A DNA stretch of 17,532 bases from an uncultured Gemella sp. (GTDB taxonomy: Bacteria; Bacillota; Bacilli; Staphylococcales; Gemellaceae), in assembly GCA_947254465.1 (NCBI GenBank), contig CAMYEU010000014.1, positions 1-17,532 on the forward strand, given 5' to 3'. Each line of letters starts with the position of its first letter. The first letter of the stretch is position 1. A program made the translations under genes and the position numbers. The notes under the pieces are model-generated. The model was not told where the DNA came from and searched no databases. It saw nothing but the letters and a program-made list of their open reading frames with translations. Positions 7,290 to 14,548 of the stretch are shown here, in pieces.

Positions 7290-8087
7290 CTACGGTTGAA
7301 TTACTTTATTAGCTTTTCTCATATCTTCTACGATAAAATACATGTTTGTTGGATTACCAACCGCTAAATCAATATTGTGGTAGTCGATACACGCTCCACA
7401 ACAAACTATCTCTACTCCACCTTCTTCTAGTGTTTTTAGCTCCTCTAAAACGTGACTTCGAGTTTTATCTACTAAAATTCCACCATTATTGTAGAAAATA
7501 ATTTTTTTAGGAAGAACTTCTTGTTCACCTAAAGCGTAAAGATACGCTTTTATCAATCTCTTACCTAGTTCTTCACTACCATGTCCCATTTGGTCTTTGT
7601 TAATTACAACGATATAACTGTCATCTTTAACAATTGGTAATGATTCTAATTGTGGCGCTTCTTCTCTAGTAATTTCAACTTTGAATCCTCCTTCAATATC
7701 AGAGACATTAAATTCAAAATTATTTTTTTCAGCAAATTTTCTAAGACTTTCTACGCTGTCTTCGGCTTTTACTAGTAAAGTCACTTTTGTTTCTTCTAAT
7801 ACTCGTTTAGCTTGAGTTACAGGCACAACACATGTATCACATAATGTATCAACAACTACACCTTCGAAAACTTCTCCTTTAGAGATAGTAACGATGTATT
7901 TATCTTTTGCTTCTTCTTTAACAGAAAAATTATACCCTAATTGTGTTGCCATTTTTTCTAGATTTTGTGTAGCAATTACATTATCTACGATTGTATCTAC
8001 CACATCATTTTCAACTAATAATTTTTTTGTTTGAATAACTGGTAACGGACACGCTAAACCTTGTGCATCTAGTATTTCTTTTTTCAT
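7290..8087 (-). CDS. yedF: Selenium metabolism protein YedF (TusA/SirA-like plus DsrE-like domains)
   Basis: This 265-residue protein begins with a TusA/SirA-like domain (about residues 1-75) carrying the CPLP motif at Cys13-Pro16, the usual persulfide-accepting cysteine. A second part holds a CDTC motif near 83-86, and a C-terminal DsrE-like domain (about 155-265) has three cysteines in the VCCGACIDYH stretch. This architecture fits the selenium-associated YedF family, which occurs with selD. Its exact chemistry is not established; a persulfide or perselenide carrier role is inferred from the cysteines and from its place between selD and the DUF3343 gene. AAGGAG precedes the ATG at 8087, and the gap to selD is 26 bases. 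Confidence 0.9.
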   Translation of the reverse strand: MKKEILDAQGLACPLPVIQTKKLLVENDVVDTIVDNVIATQNLEKMATQLGYNFSVKEEAKDKYIVTISKGEVFEGVVVDTLCDTCVVPVTQAKRVLEETKVTLLVKAEDSVESLRKFAEKNNFEFNVSDIEGGFKVEITREEAPQLESLPIVKDDSYIVVINKDQMGHGSEELGKRLIKAYLYALGEQEVLPKKIIFYNNGGILVDKTRSHVLEELKTLEEGGVEIVCCGACIDYHNIDLAVGNPTNMYFIVEDMRKANKVIQP

Positions 8088-8113
8088 ACTTATATTCTCC
8101 TTTTATAACAGTT

Positions 8114-9139
8114 TTATTTAACAATGACTGCTTTTTCTTGTTTTTCTATAACTTTTCCAACTATAGCACTCTTAATTTCAAGAGTATTAAGTTTTTCTAA
8201 TAATACATATGCTTCGCTCTCTGGTAAACTTATTAATAAACCACCTGATGTTTGTGGATCATACATTATTTCCTCTAATGCAAAGTCTTTAACTTGATAT
8301 TCTACATTTGGCTCTACATGAGTTCTATTAAGTTGCCCTCCTGCAGTAATAATAAATTCATTTGCACATTTATACGCTTCTTCAATATACGGAATATCTT
8401 TTGTATATACTTCTGCGGAGTATTTACTATCTAGCATTTCTACAAGATGTCCTAAAAAACCAAATCCCGTAATATCTGTACAGCTATTAACATTGAAATC
8501 TTTCATCATTTGAGCTGAATATTTATTAAGTGTTGTCATTTGCTTAACACTTTGAGCAAATGCTTCTTCGGAACATTCTTTTACCATATGCGCAGTATTA
8601 ATTATACTTACTCCTAATGGTTTTGTTACTATAAGTAAATCCCCAACTTTACAATTGTTATTTTGTAATATTTTATCTGGATGAACTATTCCTGTTACTG
8701 ATAGTCCATATTTCGGTGTTGCATCATGAATAGAATGTCCTCCTGCAAGAACTCCTCCTGCTTCATGAACTTTTTCTGCTCCACCTTTTAATATTTGATG
8801 TAGAATTTCTAAATCCATATTTTCCGGAAAGGCAACGATATTCAATGCTGAGATAACTTCTCCACCCATTGCATAAACATCACTAAGCGCATTAGTCGCT
8901 GCGATTTGACCATATAGATATGGATCGTTTATCATTGTTGTAAAGAAATCTAATGTTTGAATAATCGCCTTATCTTCGGAAATTTTATAAACGGCTGCAT
9001 CATCCGAAGATTCATATCCAACTATTAAATTTTTATCTTCTTTTTTAGGAAGGTCTTTTAGTATATCTGATAAGGCCCCCGGCCCTATTTTCGAGTTTCA
9101 ACCTCCACAAACTATCATGTTCATTTTTTTCTCTGACAT
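8114..9139 (-). CDS. selD: Selenophosphate synthetase SelD, a selenoprotein (Sec at codon 14)
   Basis: SelD makes selenophosphate from selenide and ATP, the selenium donor for SelA. Reading from the ATG at 9139, with AAGGAGG seven bases upstream, gives 341 residues if the in-frame TGA at 9098-9100 is read as selenocysteine (Sec14). The context is CGG-Sec-NSKIGPG; Lys17 is three residues after Sec, matching the Cys17/Lys20 pair of E. coli SelD. Asp46/Asp47 and Asp64 (QTLD) are the expected metal/ATP aspartates, followed by the AIRS-type ATP domain and the DITGFGFLGH block in the second half. The length fits the family, so this is not a frameshift or a pseudogene. Standard gene finders would start at Met69 (8935) and lose the catalytic end. 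It is the first gene of the operon, 26 bases before yedF, with a promoter at 9170-9197. Confidence 0.96.
9070..9100 (-). promoter_or_regulatory. Bacterial SECIS-like element at the selD UGA codon
   Basis: On the mRNA, UGA (9100-9098) is followed after 9 bases by an 8-bp hairpin with a GGG loop (9088-9070): AUAGGGCC pairs with GGCCUUAU with one G-U pair. Counting the U of UGA as base 1, the loop G residues are bases 21-23, the place where the known E. coli fdhF SECIS has its SelB-contacting loop. This GC-rich stem stands out in AT-rich coding sequence. SelB binding is inferred. Confidence 0.85.
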
Positions 9140-9169
9140 ATTTACCTCCTTAGCATCTATTCACCTATA

Positions 9170-9197
9170 ATTATACTACTTCAGGACATATTTTAAA
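9170..9197 (-). promoter_or_regulatory. Promoter of the selD operon
   Basis: A perfect TATAAT -10 (plus ATTATA at 9170-9175) lies about 30 bases upstream of the selD ATG. The best -35 is TTTAAA (9192-9197) at 16 bases, a weak match. The position between the upstream terminator and selD supports it. Confidence 0.6.
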
Positions 9198-9220
9198 AGT
9201 ATTATTTAGATTTTTAATGT

Positions 9221-9270
9221 AAAATAGACAACTAACGTAGAATATATTTCGTCTGTTAGTTGTCTATTTT
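9221..9270. terminator. Strong, probably bidirectional terminator between selD and the peptidase fragment
   Basis: AAAATAGACAACTAAC (9221-9236) and GTTAGTTGTCTATTTT (9255-9270) are perfect 16-bp arms around an 18-base loop, with T-runs on the plus strand after 9266 and TTTT at the minus-strand end. It lies 9 bases past the stop of the fragment at 9279 and insulates the sel operon. Confidence 0.8.
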
Positions 9271-9278
9271 TTTATATT

Positions 9279-9605
9279 TTATTTTACAAAACTTACATGA
9301 ACGTGATCATAGTGATTAGCTGTTACTCCACCACGATTAGGCATTAAATTCCATGTATTTGCTGATCCATAAATATTGTTTTGTGGCATATAGAATCTTT
9401 GTTTCCATATAATGTAGTAAACACCAAGTTCATCCATATTCTTAGTTAGATACTCTGCAAGTTGATCCCCTTGTACTGACCCTACTGGTACCATGAAGTC
9501 AACAGCCATACCAGAATTATGTCCATGACCTGTTCCATCATCATCTCCTGCTCTAAATAATGAGAAGCTTGTTATACCAAATTTTTTAGCTAGAGCTACT
9601 TTCAT
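9279..9605 (-). pseudogene. Orphan C-terminal fragment of an ARB_07466/M15-like zinc peptidase domain
   Basis: This 108-residue frame matches the C-terminal domain of secreted proteins of the ARB_07466 type, with the D-Ala-D-Ala peptidase-like zinc signature: HNSGMAVDF around residues 29-37 and HYDHVHVSF near the C-terminus. The putative zinc residues His, Asp and His are therefore intact. There is no ribosome binding site before the first ATG, and an in-frame stop lies three codons upstream. There is also no signal peptide, although relatives are secreted, and the start of the domain itself seems trimmed. The likeliest reading is the surviving tail of a longer cell-wall enzyme gene whose front has been deleted. 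It still ends at a strong terminator. Translation as a small cytoplasmic protein cannot be excluded but looks unlikely. Confidence 0.65.
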
Positions 9606-9667
9606 TTTTATTTACTTACTTATTATATCTAATCAATAAATTTTAAAAGAAGTTGAGCTAAATTTGT

Positions 9668-9706
9668 AATATAAAAAGCTAACTTAGATAATCTCTAAAT
9701 TAGCTT
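9668..9706 (-). terminator. Intrinsic terminator of the CAP-domain gene
   Basis: AAGCTAACTTAGA (9676-9688) pairs with TCTAAATTAGCTT (9694-9706) with one mismatch and a 5-base loop. On the minus strand it is followed by TTTTTAT. It lies about 34 bases past the stop codon at 9740. Confidence 0.85.
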
Positions 9707-9739
9707 CTTACATTTATTATTTTACAGTACTTGTATTTT

Positions 9740-11074
9740 CTAAATTGATGTCGAACCATCTAAGTATTTACCTGGAGTAGGTGTTGTCCCATTAAAATGT
9801 CCACTAGTATTTTGATGTTGTACTAAATAAACTTGTCCATTACTTATAGTAACTCCAACACCATGTTCAGTTGCTGTGCTATCTAATAATGTATTTCTGT
9901 GACCATATTTGTAAGCTGAAACATTTCCAATTTCTTTGAATAATATATCAAATAATCTTTGAGCAATTTCTTCAGGTGTTCCATTTTCTCCAGTTATAGC
10001 AATATTAGGTAAAATTTGTTTTGTATATCCTGCTGCTTTAGCTGCATCTGTTTCATATTTTATAGAACCATTAGGTCCATGAAGATTACCGTCTATTCTA
10101 CGTGTTGGAACATCAGCACTTCTTCTTTGTGAAGAAGTATTTAATGCTACATTCACTGATAATGCATTTAGTGCATTTACTTTTCTTAATTGATCTACTT
10201 TATTAATAAATGCCTGTCTTATTTGTTCTTCTCTACTTGTTGCTACTTGTGGTGCAGTTTCTTTTTTAGGTTGCTCCACTTTTTCCTCTGTTACAACTTT
10301 TGTTTCTTCTTTTTTAGGAACATCTACTGTTTCTACTGGTTTTTCTGAAGGTTTTACTTCTGTAGGTGTTGTTGGTTTTTCTACTGCTGTTTCATTAGTT
10401 TTTGATTCCTCAACAGGCTTTGTTACTTCTTCTGTTTTAGGAGTTTCATCAGTTTTTGCAGGAACTACTCTATAAGCAACATCTTGTTTCTTCGTTGTTT
10501 CATCTTTTATATCGCTAGGGAAAGTATATGCAGGTTTTTCAGATTCTTTAGTTTTAGAATCATCAACTTTTTTTACATCAGCCTGCTTAGGCTCTTCTGC
10601 TTTCTTAGTTGGAACTGGTTCTTTTGAAGGTTGTTCAGGCTGTTCTTTTACTTCAGGTGTTGTCACCTCATAACGAACATTAATTTTAAACTCATGTCCA
10701 CCTGCCTTATTTACTACTGTAAATCCTTCTCTTTGTACTCCTGTATGTGGTAGTTTCTTCGTTGGTACTTGTGCTGTCATATCCAACTCTACTACTACTT
10801 CTTCTCCAGCCTTAATAGTATCTCTTTTAATTAAAAATTCTGCTTTTTTTTCAGTAGTAATACGTGCGACTACATTTGAAACATCTTTATCTGCAACTAG
10901 TTTAGCATAAAAATGCCCTTCTTTTTCATACACAGTTGCTTTTACATTAGCTACATTCATATCTACTAAAGCTGTTTTCATTTCTACTGCATTAGTAGGA
11001 ACTGTTGTTAATCCTGTTAATAGAACCATCCCAGTTAAAATTTGACTAGTTACTTTTAATCCCTTTTTTTTCAT
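9740..11074 (-). CDS. Secreted CAP (SCP/PR-1)-domain protein with a Pro/Lys/Glu-rich linker
   Basis: This is a 444-residue exported protein. Residues 1-29 are a signal peptide with a likely cut after TNA29. Residues about 34-137 form an all-beta-looking domain that I cannot assign. Residues about 140-280 are a low-complexity linker rich in Pro, Lys, Glu, Thr and Val. Residues about 283-422 are a CAP domain, with the typical GHRNTLL block at 391-397, then HGVGV and YLVQHQ. CAP domains in Gram-positive bacteria are extracellular and of varied or unknown function. There is no C-terminal LPxTG, hydrophobic anchor or wall-binding repeat, so it is probably released or held non-covalently. AAGGAGAAG precedes the ATG, a good promoter lies upstream and a terminator downstream, so the gene is monocistronic. 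Adhesion or host interaction is possible but unproven. Confidence 0.85.
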   Translation of the reverse strand: MKKKGLKVTSQILTGMVLLTGLTTVPTNAVEMKTALVDMNVANVKATVYEKEGHFYAKLVADKDVSNVVARITTEKKAEFLIKRDTIKAGEEVVVELDMTAQVPTKKLPHTGVQREGFTVVNKAGGHEFKINVRYEVTTPEVKEQPEQPSKEPVPTKKAEEPKQADVKKVDDSKTKESEKPAYTFPSDIKDETTKKQDVAYRVVPAKTDETPKTEEVTKPVEESKTNETAVEKPTTPTEVKPSEKPVETVDVPKKEETKVVTEEKVEQPKKETAPQVATSREEQIRQAFINKVDQLRKVNALNALSVNVALNTSSQRRSADVPTRRIDGNLHGPNGSIKYETDAAKAAGYTKQILPNIAITGENGTPEEIAQRLFDILFKEIGNVSAYKYGHRNTLLDSTATEHGVGVTISNGQVYLVQHQNTSGHFNGTTPTPGKYLDGSTSI

Positions 11075-11123
11075 AGCTTTATCTTCTCCTTAATTCGTTA
11101 ACTTTAATAATTACTTCTCCTAT

Positions 11124-11153
11124 ATTATAGTTCAATATCTTATACATAATCAA
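11124..11153 (-). promoter_or_regulatory. Promoter of the CAP-domain gene
   Basis: On the minus strand, TTGATT (plus 11148-11153), an 18-base spacer and a perfect TATAAT (plus 11124-11129) lie about 50 bases upstream of the ATG at 11074. Confidence 0.7.
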
Positions 11154-11431
11154 TAGTTTTTCTATTTTGTAATATAAAATACATTTTGTAACACTATAGA
11201 AATATTTCTACATCTTTAATTACTTTATTTTTGTTATTTACTTAAAATAACAACTTTTACCAAAATACCATATTATCCCCTTCAAACGCTTATATAATAG
11301 AATTTCGTTTAATTTTACATCAAATATATCTTAAAACTAAATTTAAAGTATATTTAAGTTTCAGGCATTATAATTATACCATAACTAGTAAATAGTTATA
11401 AACTTCATAAACTTTCCTTTTCTATAAGAGA
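11154..11431. other. AT-rich non-coding stretch, possible small RNA region
   Basis: I see no gene here on either strand. The plus strand has TATAAT-like sequences near 11293 and 11370, each with only a weak -35. A short hairpin (ATAACTA at 11381-11387, TAGTTAT at 11393-11399) lies just before a plus-strand terminator at 11432-11457. A short plus-strand RNA ending at that terminator is possible but unproven. Confidence 0.3.
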
Positions 11432-11457
11432 CCGAGACAAATGTTCTCGGTTTTTTT
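11432..11457 (+). terminator. Plus-strand intrinsic terminator without an upstream gene
   Basis: CCGAGA (11432-11437) and TCTCGG (11445-11450) form a GC-rich stem with a 7-base loop, followed by seven T (11451-11457). The orientation is clearly plus strand, yet all genes for 9 kb to the left are on the minus strand, so it must end a non-coding RNA or block antisense transcription into the flanking gene. Confidence 0.75.
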
Positions 11458-11462
11458 ATGTG

Positions 11463-11502
11463 AAATAGCAGATATAGAGAAAATTCTCTATATCTGCTAT
11501 TT
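11463..11502 (-). terminator. Long perfect hairpin after the phosphoesterase gene
   Basis: Two perfect 19-base arms (11463-11481 and 11484-11502) with a 2-base loop begin 2 bases past the stop codon of the phosphoesterase gene. The following T-run is short (TTT), so it may act as a terminator or as a 3'-end stabiliser. The converging terminator at 11432-11457 lies 6 bases away. Confidence 0.65.
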
Positions 11503-11503
11503 T

Positions 11504-12226
11504 CTATTCTTCATAAACATCTTCTTGTAAGATTTTACTTTGTTTAATTTTAAAATTGTTTTCTTCTATTATTACTAAATTTAATTTTCCGCCATAGACA
11601 CATCCACCATCTATAGCAATTCTATTATCTCTCTCGTCATAAAATGGTTCTTCTTTCACAGGGCTATGTCCATGGAAAACTCTTTTATTATATTTATCAG
11701 TACTGCTTAAAAATGGTTCCCTTATCCAAATCATATCCCTATGTGTTTGATTCCAAAAATTCTTACTATAATCCACTCCAGCATGAATAAAATAATACTC
11801 TAAACTTTCATATCTCGTAGGAAGAGTCTTTAACCATTTTCTCATGAACTTATACTCTTGAGCAAACTTTCTAAAATATATTCCCCTATTTTCTATAGTG
11901 GCTTCTGGGTAAAATGATTGTAGCGTTGTTAAACCACCATTTCTAAAGTAATGATCCTGCCTTACAGATAAATTATCACTATACATTGCCTCTTTAATCG
12001 CTAAATTAAACATATCTTCATGATTACCTAATAACACTACATGATTAGAATTTTCTTTTTGTAAATTATAAAAAAACTCCCATACTAATTTTGTATTCTT
12101 TCCTCTGTCACACATATCGCCTAAACAAATTAGTTTATCATTTTTGCTATTAAAATTTACCTCATTTAATAATTTTTTCATAGTATAAAAGCTACCATGA
12201 ATATCTGATATTACTAATATTCTCAT
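11504..12226 (-). CDS. Calcineurin-like metallophosphoesterase (ApaH/PrpE/Ser-Thr phosphatase type)
   Basis: This 240-residue cytoplasmic phosphoesterase carries all the expected motifs: DIHG with Asp8 and His10, GDMCDRG with Asp37 and Asp40/Arg41, GNHE at 67-70, a later FIHAG, and FHGHSP near the C-terminus. These bind two metal ions. The arrangement resembles symmetrical diadenosine tetraphosphatase-like and bacterial PPP-type protein phosphatases; which substrate it uses (Ap4A, a phosphoprotein or another) cannot be decided from the sequence. The start at 12226 has GAAGGTG six bases upstream, and a good promoter lies further upstream. It stands alone between its own promoter and a hairpin, divergent from the tehB-like gene at 12419. 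Confidence 0.87.
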   Translation of the reverse strand: MRILVISDIHGSFYTMKKLLNEVNFNSKNDKLICLGDMCDRGKNTKLVWEFFYNLQKENSNHVVLLGNHEDMFNLAIKEAMYSDNLSVRQDHYFRNGGLTTLQSFYPEATIENRGIYFRKFAQEYKFMRKWLKTLPTRYESLEYYFIHAGVDYSKNFWNQTHRDMIWIREPFLSSTDKYNKRVFHGHSPVKEEPFYDERDNRIAIDGGCVYGGKLNLVIIEENNFKIKQSKILQEDVYEE

Positions 12227-12258
12227 AAAAACACCTTCTTTATTTATCTATAGTTTCT

Positions 12259-12287
12259 ATAATATATCAAATAAATCCTCATGTAAA
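12259..12287 (-). promoter_or_regulatory. Promoter of the phosphoesterase gene
   Basis: On the minus strand, TTTACA (plus 12282-12287), a 17-base spacer and TATTAT (plus 12259-12264) sit about 33 bases before the start codon; each box is one base off consensus. Confidence 0.65.
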
Positions 12288-12379
12288 TATTAATATTTCA
12301 TCAGATTAAATAACTCTCTTCTTTTCATAAATTTTAATATATTTACTTTAGGTTATCATTTTTAATTAAACTTTTCACA

Positions 12380-12388
12380 TGATATAAT
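12380..12388 (+). promoter_or_regulatory. Extended -10 promoter of the diverged tehB-like gene
   Basis: TGA followed by TATAAT (12383-12388) forms an extended -10 about 30 bases before the ATG at 12419. The -35 is poor. The bases around the -10 (CACATGATATAAT) resemble those before the second tehB (TACATGCTATAAT), so the two leaders may be related. Confidence 0.6.
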
Positions 12389-12418
12389 ATTAGTAAATTA
12401 TTACGAAAGGAGCAGACT

Positions 12419-13258
12419 ATGGAAAATAACCTACTTTGTTTTAAACGTACATCCAACCTCACTGCTCTATCCTTACCCAAAATTTATAGAGAAAGTTTTT
12501 ATACGAAAGAAGGTGTCTGGACTAAACTAATAATTATTAAAGGAAAAATGAAACTTAGCTTTCTAGATGATGAAAATAGTGTTATTAAACAACTTACTCT
12601 CAATAAAAAAAATAATATTGAAACTATTCAACCTCAAAGTATTTTTAGAATAAATCCAACTTCTACGGATTTACAATTTCATTTAGAGTTTTATTGTTTA
12701 CCTAAAGATTATTTTTTTAATAAATACGATCTTAATCCCGCTCATCAAGAGATTGTTAAAGCAATGAAGTATGTTAAGCCATGTAAAACTCTCGATTTAG
12801 GGGCCGGACAAGGTAAAAATTCGCTATACCTTTCTACACTAAATTTTAATATAACAGCGGTTGACATTAACGCTAAATTCTTACAAGATTTAGCAGATAT
12901 TTCAATTATAGAAAAATTAGATCTAAATGTTTTCAAGCACGATATTTCAACTGCTAATATAAAGGATACTTACGATTTTATATTTTCTACAGATGTATTC
13001 ATGTATTTAAATCCTACAAGAATCCACAGTATTATTAGTAATATGAAAAAGCAAACAAATGATAAAGGATATAACTTAATTGTAAGTGCCTTAAATGCCA
13101 CAAAACATGGTTTGCCTCTTACCCCTTTTCCCTTTACCTTTATAGAAAATGAACTTAAGGAATACTATGAGGATTGGAAAATTATTACTTATAGTGAAAA
13201 CATCACCGCTTCACCTTATCCGTACGCTGTAATCCTTGCTCAAAAAGTATCAGAATAA
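12419..13258 (+). CDS. Diverged TehB-like SAM-dependent methyltransferase (paralogue of 14549-15412)
   Basis: This 279-residue protein has the two-part TehB layout: an N-terminal DUF1971 cupin-like domain (about 1-100) and a C-terminal class I methyltransferase (about 105-279) with SAM motif I LDLGAGQGKN at 125-134. It aligns without gaps to the second TehB through at least residue 140. Key differences: the cupin motif EPQAWHR of the canonical copy reads QPQSIFR here, so the histidine at position 76 is Phe. The conserved AAMSTxDxPCPLPF block is replaced by SALNATKHGLPLTPF, and the C-terminal tail is shorter. SAM binding looks intact but the substrate has probably changed. AAAGGAG lies seven bases before the ATG. 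It ends at a terminator shared with the converging GNAT gene. Whether it still acts on tellurite is uncertain. Confidence 0.88.
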   Translation: MENNLLCFKRTSNLTALSLPKIYRESFYTKEGVWTKLIIIKGKMKLSFLDDENSVIKQLTLNKKNNIETIQPQSIFRINPTSTDLQFHLEFYCLPKDYFFNKYDLNPAHQEIVKAMKYVKPCKTLDLGAGQGKNSLYLSTLNFNITAVDINAKFLQDLADISIIEKLDLNVFKHDISTANIKDTYDFIFSTDVFMYLNPTRIHSIISNMKKQTNDKGYNLIVSALNATKHGLPLTPFPFTFIENELKEYYEDWKIITYSENITASPYPYAVILAQKVSE

Positions 13259-13264
13259 AACTAA

Positions 13265-13294
13265 CCCCACAAGATTTTTTATTTTCTTGTGGGG
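13265..13294. terminator. Bidirectional terminator between the tehB-like gene and the GNAT gene
   Basis: CCCCACAAGA (13265-13274) pairs with TCTTGTGGGG (13285-13294) across a T-rich 10-base loop. It lies between converging genes ending at 13258 and 13302, with a CTTTCTTCT tail on the plus strand. Confidence 0.85.
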
Positions 13295-13301
13295 CTTTCT
13301 T

Positions 13302-13805
13302 CTATTCAATATTTTCTCTAATATCTTTCTGATACCATACTACATCATACCAACGATTGAACTTATATCCTACTTTTTCAAAATGAGCTACTTTTCTAAA
13401 TCCTCTTTTTTCATGAAATGAAATGCTTCCTTCATCAGGATATGCTATACATGATGTTAATCTACACATACCTCTATCATAAAGTTGTCTTTCAAGTTCA
13501 GTATATAACTTTTCTCCAACACCTTTACCTCGAGCTTTTTCATCTAGATAGATTGTAATCTCAGCTGTCCATTTGTATGCATCCTTCGGATAAAATTCAC
13601 TAGCATAAGCATAACCTAATATATCGTTAGCTTCTTCAGCAACCAAAAATGGATAACTTTGAATAGATTTCGAAATTTTCTCCTCAAATTCATGTACACT
13701 TGGTACAGTATAATCAAAAGTAATTGCAGTGTGTTCTACATACGGTCTATAAATATCTACTAGTTTTCCGGCATCTTTTAAATCAACCGTTCTAATATTT
13801 ATCAT
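13302..13805 (-). CDS. GNAT acetyltransferase of the phosphinothricin/methionine sulfoximine type
   Basis: This 167-residue GNAT protein resembles the Pat/MddA family, which N-acetylates phosphinothricin or methionine sulfoximine-like compounds. The acetyl-CoA loop is ARGKGVGEKLY at 91-101. Glu82 in the AEITIYL strand is the likely general base, and family-typical blocks are the N-terminal YRPYVEHTAITFDY and the C-terminal GYKFNRWYDVVWYQK. I chose the ATG at 13805 because AAGGAG lies upstream; an ATG twelve codons earlier has no ribosome binding site and would place that AAGGAG inside the gene. It lies 122 bases downstream of the phosphatase gene on the same strand. The real substrate may be an amino-acid analogue or a protein; annotation beyond family level is tentative. 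Confidence 0.87.
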   Translation of the reverse strand: MINIRTVDLKDAGKLVDIYRPYVEHTAITFDYTVPSVHEFEEKISKSIQSYPFLVAEEANDILGYAYASEFYPKDAYKWTAEITIYLDEKARGKGVGEKLYTELERQLYDRGMCRLTSCIAYPDEGSISFHEKRGFRKVAHFEKVGYKFNRWYDVVWYQKDIRENIE

Positions 13806-13927
13806 GGTTTTCTCCTTAAATACTTTCTTTAATTTAAACAATAATTTCTTTGAAATCTATAATAAGATTCCTAAATATATAGCCTAACAAAGACGTTTTT
13901 TATATTTTAAAATTAATTTACGATTAT

Positions 13928-14389
13928 TTATTTAATATCTTCTTTTTTGATTTTATCTAATAAAGCCTTACATCCCTTAGTTACATCATTGAATGTTGTT
14001 TTGAAATCTCCTGTATACCATGGATCATCGATAATTCTATCTTCTCCAGCATACTCTAATAATTTCTTAACCTCTCCTGTTTTTCTACCTGCAATGAATT
14101 TTTTAATATTTTCTATATTACTATCATCCATTCCTACGATATAATCTGAATCTAAGTCATTATCATTTAGGATACGAGAATACATCCCTTCTACACCAAT
14201 ACCAACTTTAGCGAGTTCATTTCTAGTACCACTGTGTACAGGATTTCCATGTTCCCAACTACTAGTTGCAGCTGAATCAATTAAGATTTTTTCACTTAAT
14301 CCTTCTTTTTCAACCATGTCTCTAAATATTGCTTCTGCCATTGGTGAACGGCAGATATTTCCTAAACAAACAAATAACACTTTTACCAT
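13928..14389 (-). CDS. Low-molecular-weight protein tyrosine phosphatase
   Basis: This 153-residue cytoplasmic enzyme removes phosphate from phosphotyrosine (some relatives act on phosphoarginine). The catalytic P-loop is CLGNICRS at 8-15, with nucleophile Cys8 and Arg14, and the general acid is Asp122 in the DDPWY motif. The length is normal. GAGGTAACG lies about nine bases before the ATG, and an extended -10 (plus ATTATA at 14425-14430) lies about 36 bases upstream. It is transcribed divergently from tehB. No tyrosine kinase or capsule gene is in the window, so the partner substrate is unknown; the YwlE-like arginine phosphatase group is an alternative. Confidence 0.93.
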   Translation of the reverse strand: MVKVLFVCLGNICRSPMAEAIFRDMVEKEGLSEKILIDSAATSSWEHGNPVHSGTRNELAKVGIGVEGMYSRILNDNDLDSDYIVGMDDSNIENIKKFIAGRKTGEVKKLLEYAGEDRIIDDPWYTGDFKTTFNDVTKGCKALLDKIKKEDIK

Positions 14390-14424
14390 TTTTTCGTTAC
14401 CTCATTCTTGTTTTCATATTTTTT

Positions 14425-14433
14425 ATTATATCA
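14425..14433 (-). promoter_or_regulatory. Extended -10 promoter of the tyrosine phosphatase gene
   Basis: On the minus strand TGA precedes a perfect TATAAT (plus ATTATA at 14425-14430). The -35 region is weak. Confidence 0.55.
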
Positions 14434-14486
14434 TAAAGATTTTAAAACAACATAACAAAGTACTTTTTACTGAGTTTAATCATTAT

Positions 14487-14514
14487 TTGAATTTTATATT
14501 TTACATGCTATAAT
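14487..14514 (+). promoter_or_regulatory. Promoter of tehB
   Basis: TTGAAT (14487-14492), a 16-base spacer and TATAAT (14509-14514) with TGC in front (extended -10) lie 35 bases before the tehB ATG. Confidence 0.75.
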
Positions 14515-14548
14515 AAGATTAAATTTAACCGTTAATAAGGAGATTAGT

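Noticed and set aside
9098..9100. In-frame stop in selD suggesting a pseudogene or frameshift
   Set aside because: The stop is TGA exactly at the known Cys/Sec position, the frame continues cleanly on both sides, a SECIS-like hairpin follows, and selA and selB are in the same operon.
10739..10753. LPHTG motif in the CAP-domain protein, resembling a sortase signal
   Set aside because: It lies at residues 108-112, far from the C-terminus, with no hydrophobic segment or basic tail after it, so it is not a wall-sorting signal.
9740..12226. Insertion sequence or prophage signs around the non-coding stretch
   Set aside because: I found no transposase, integrase, terminal inverted repeats with target duplications or tRNA attachment site; the hairpins there are better explained as terminators.
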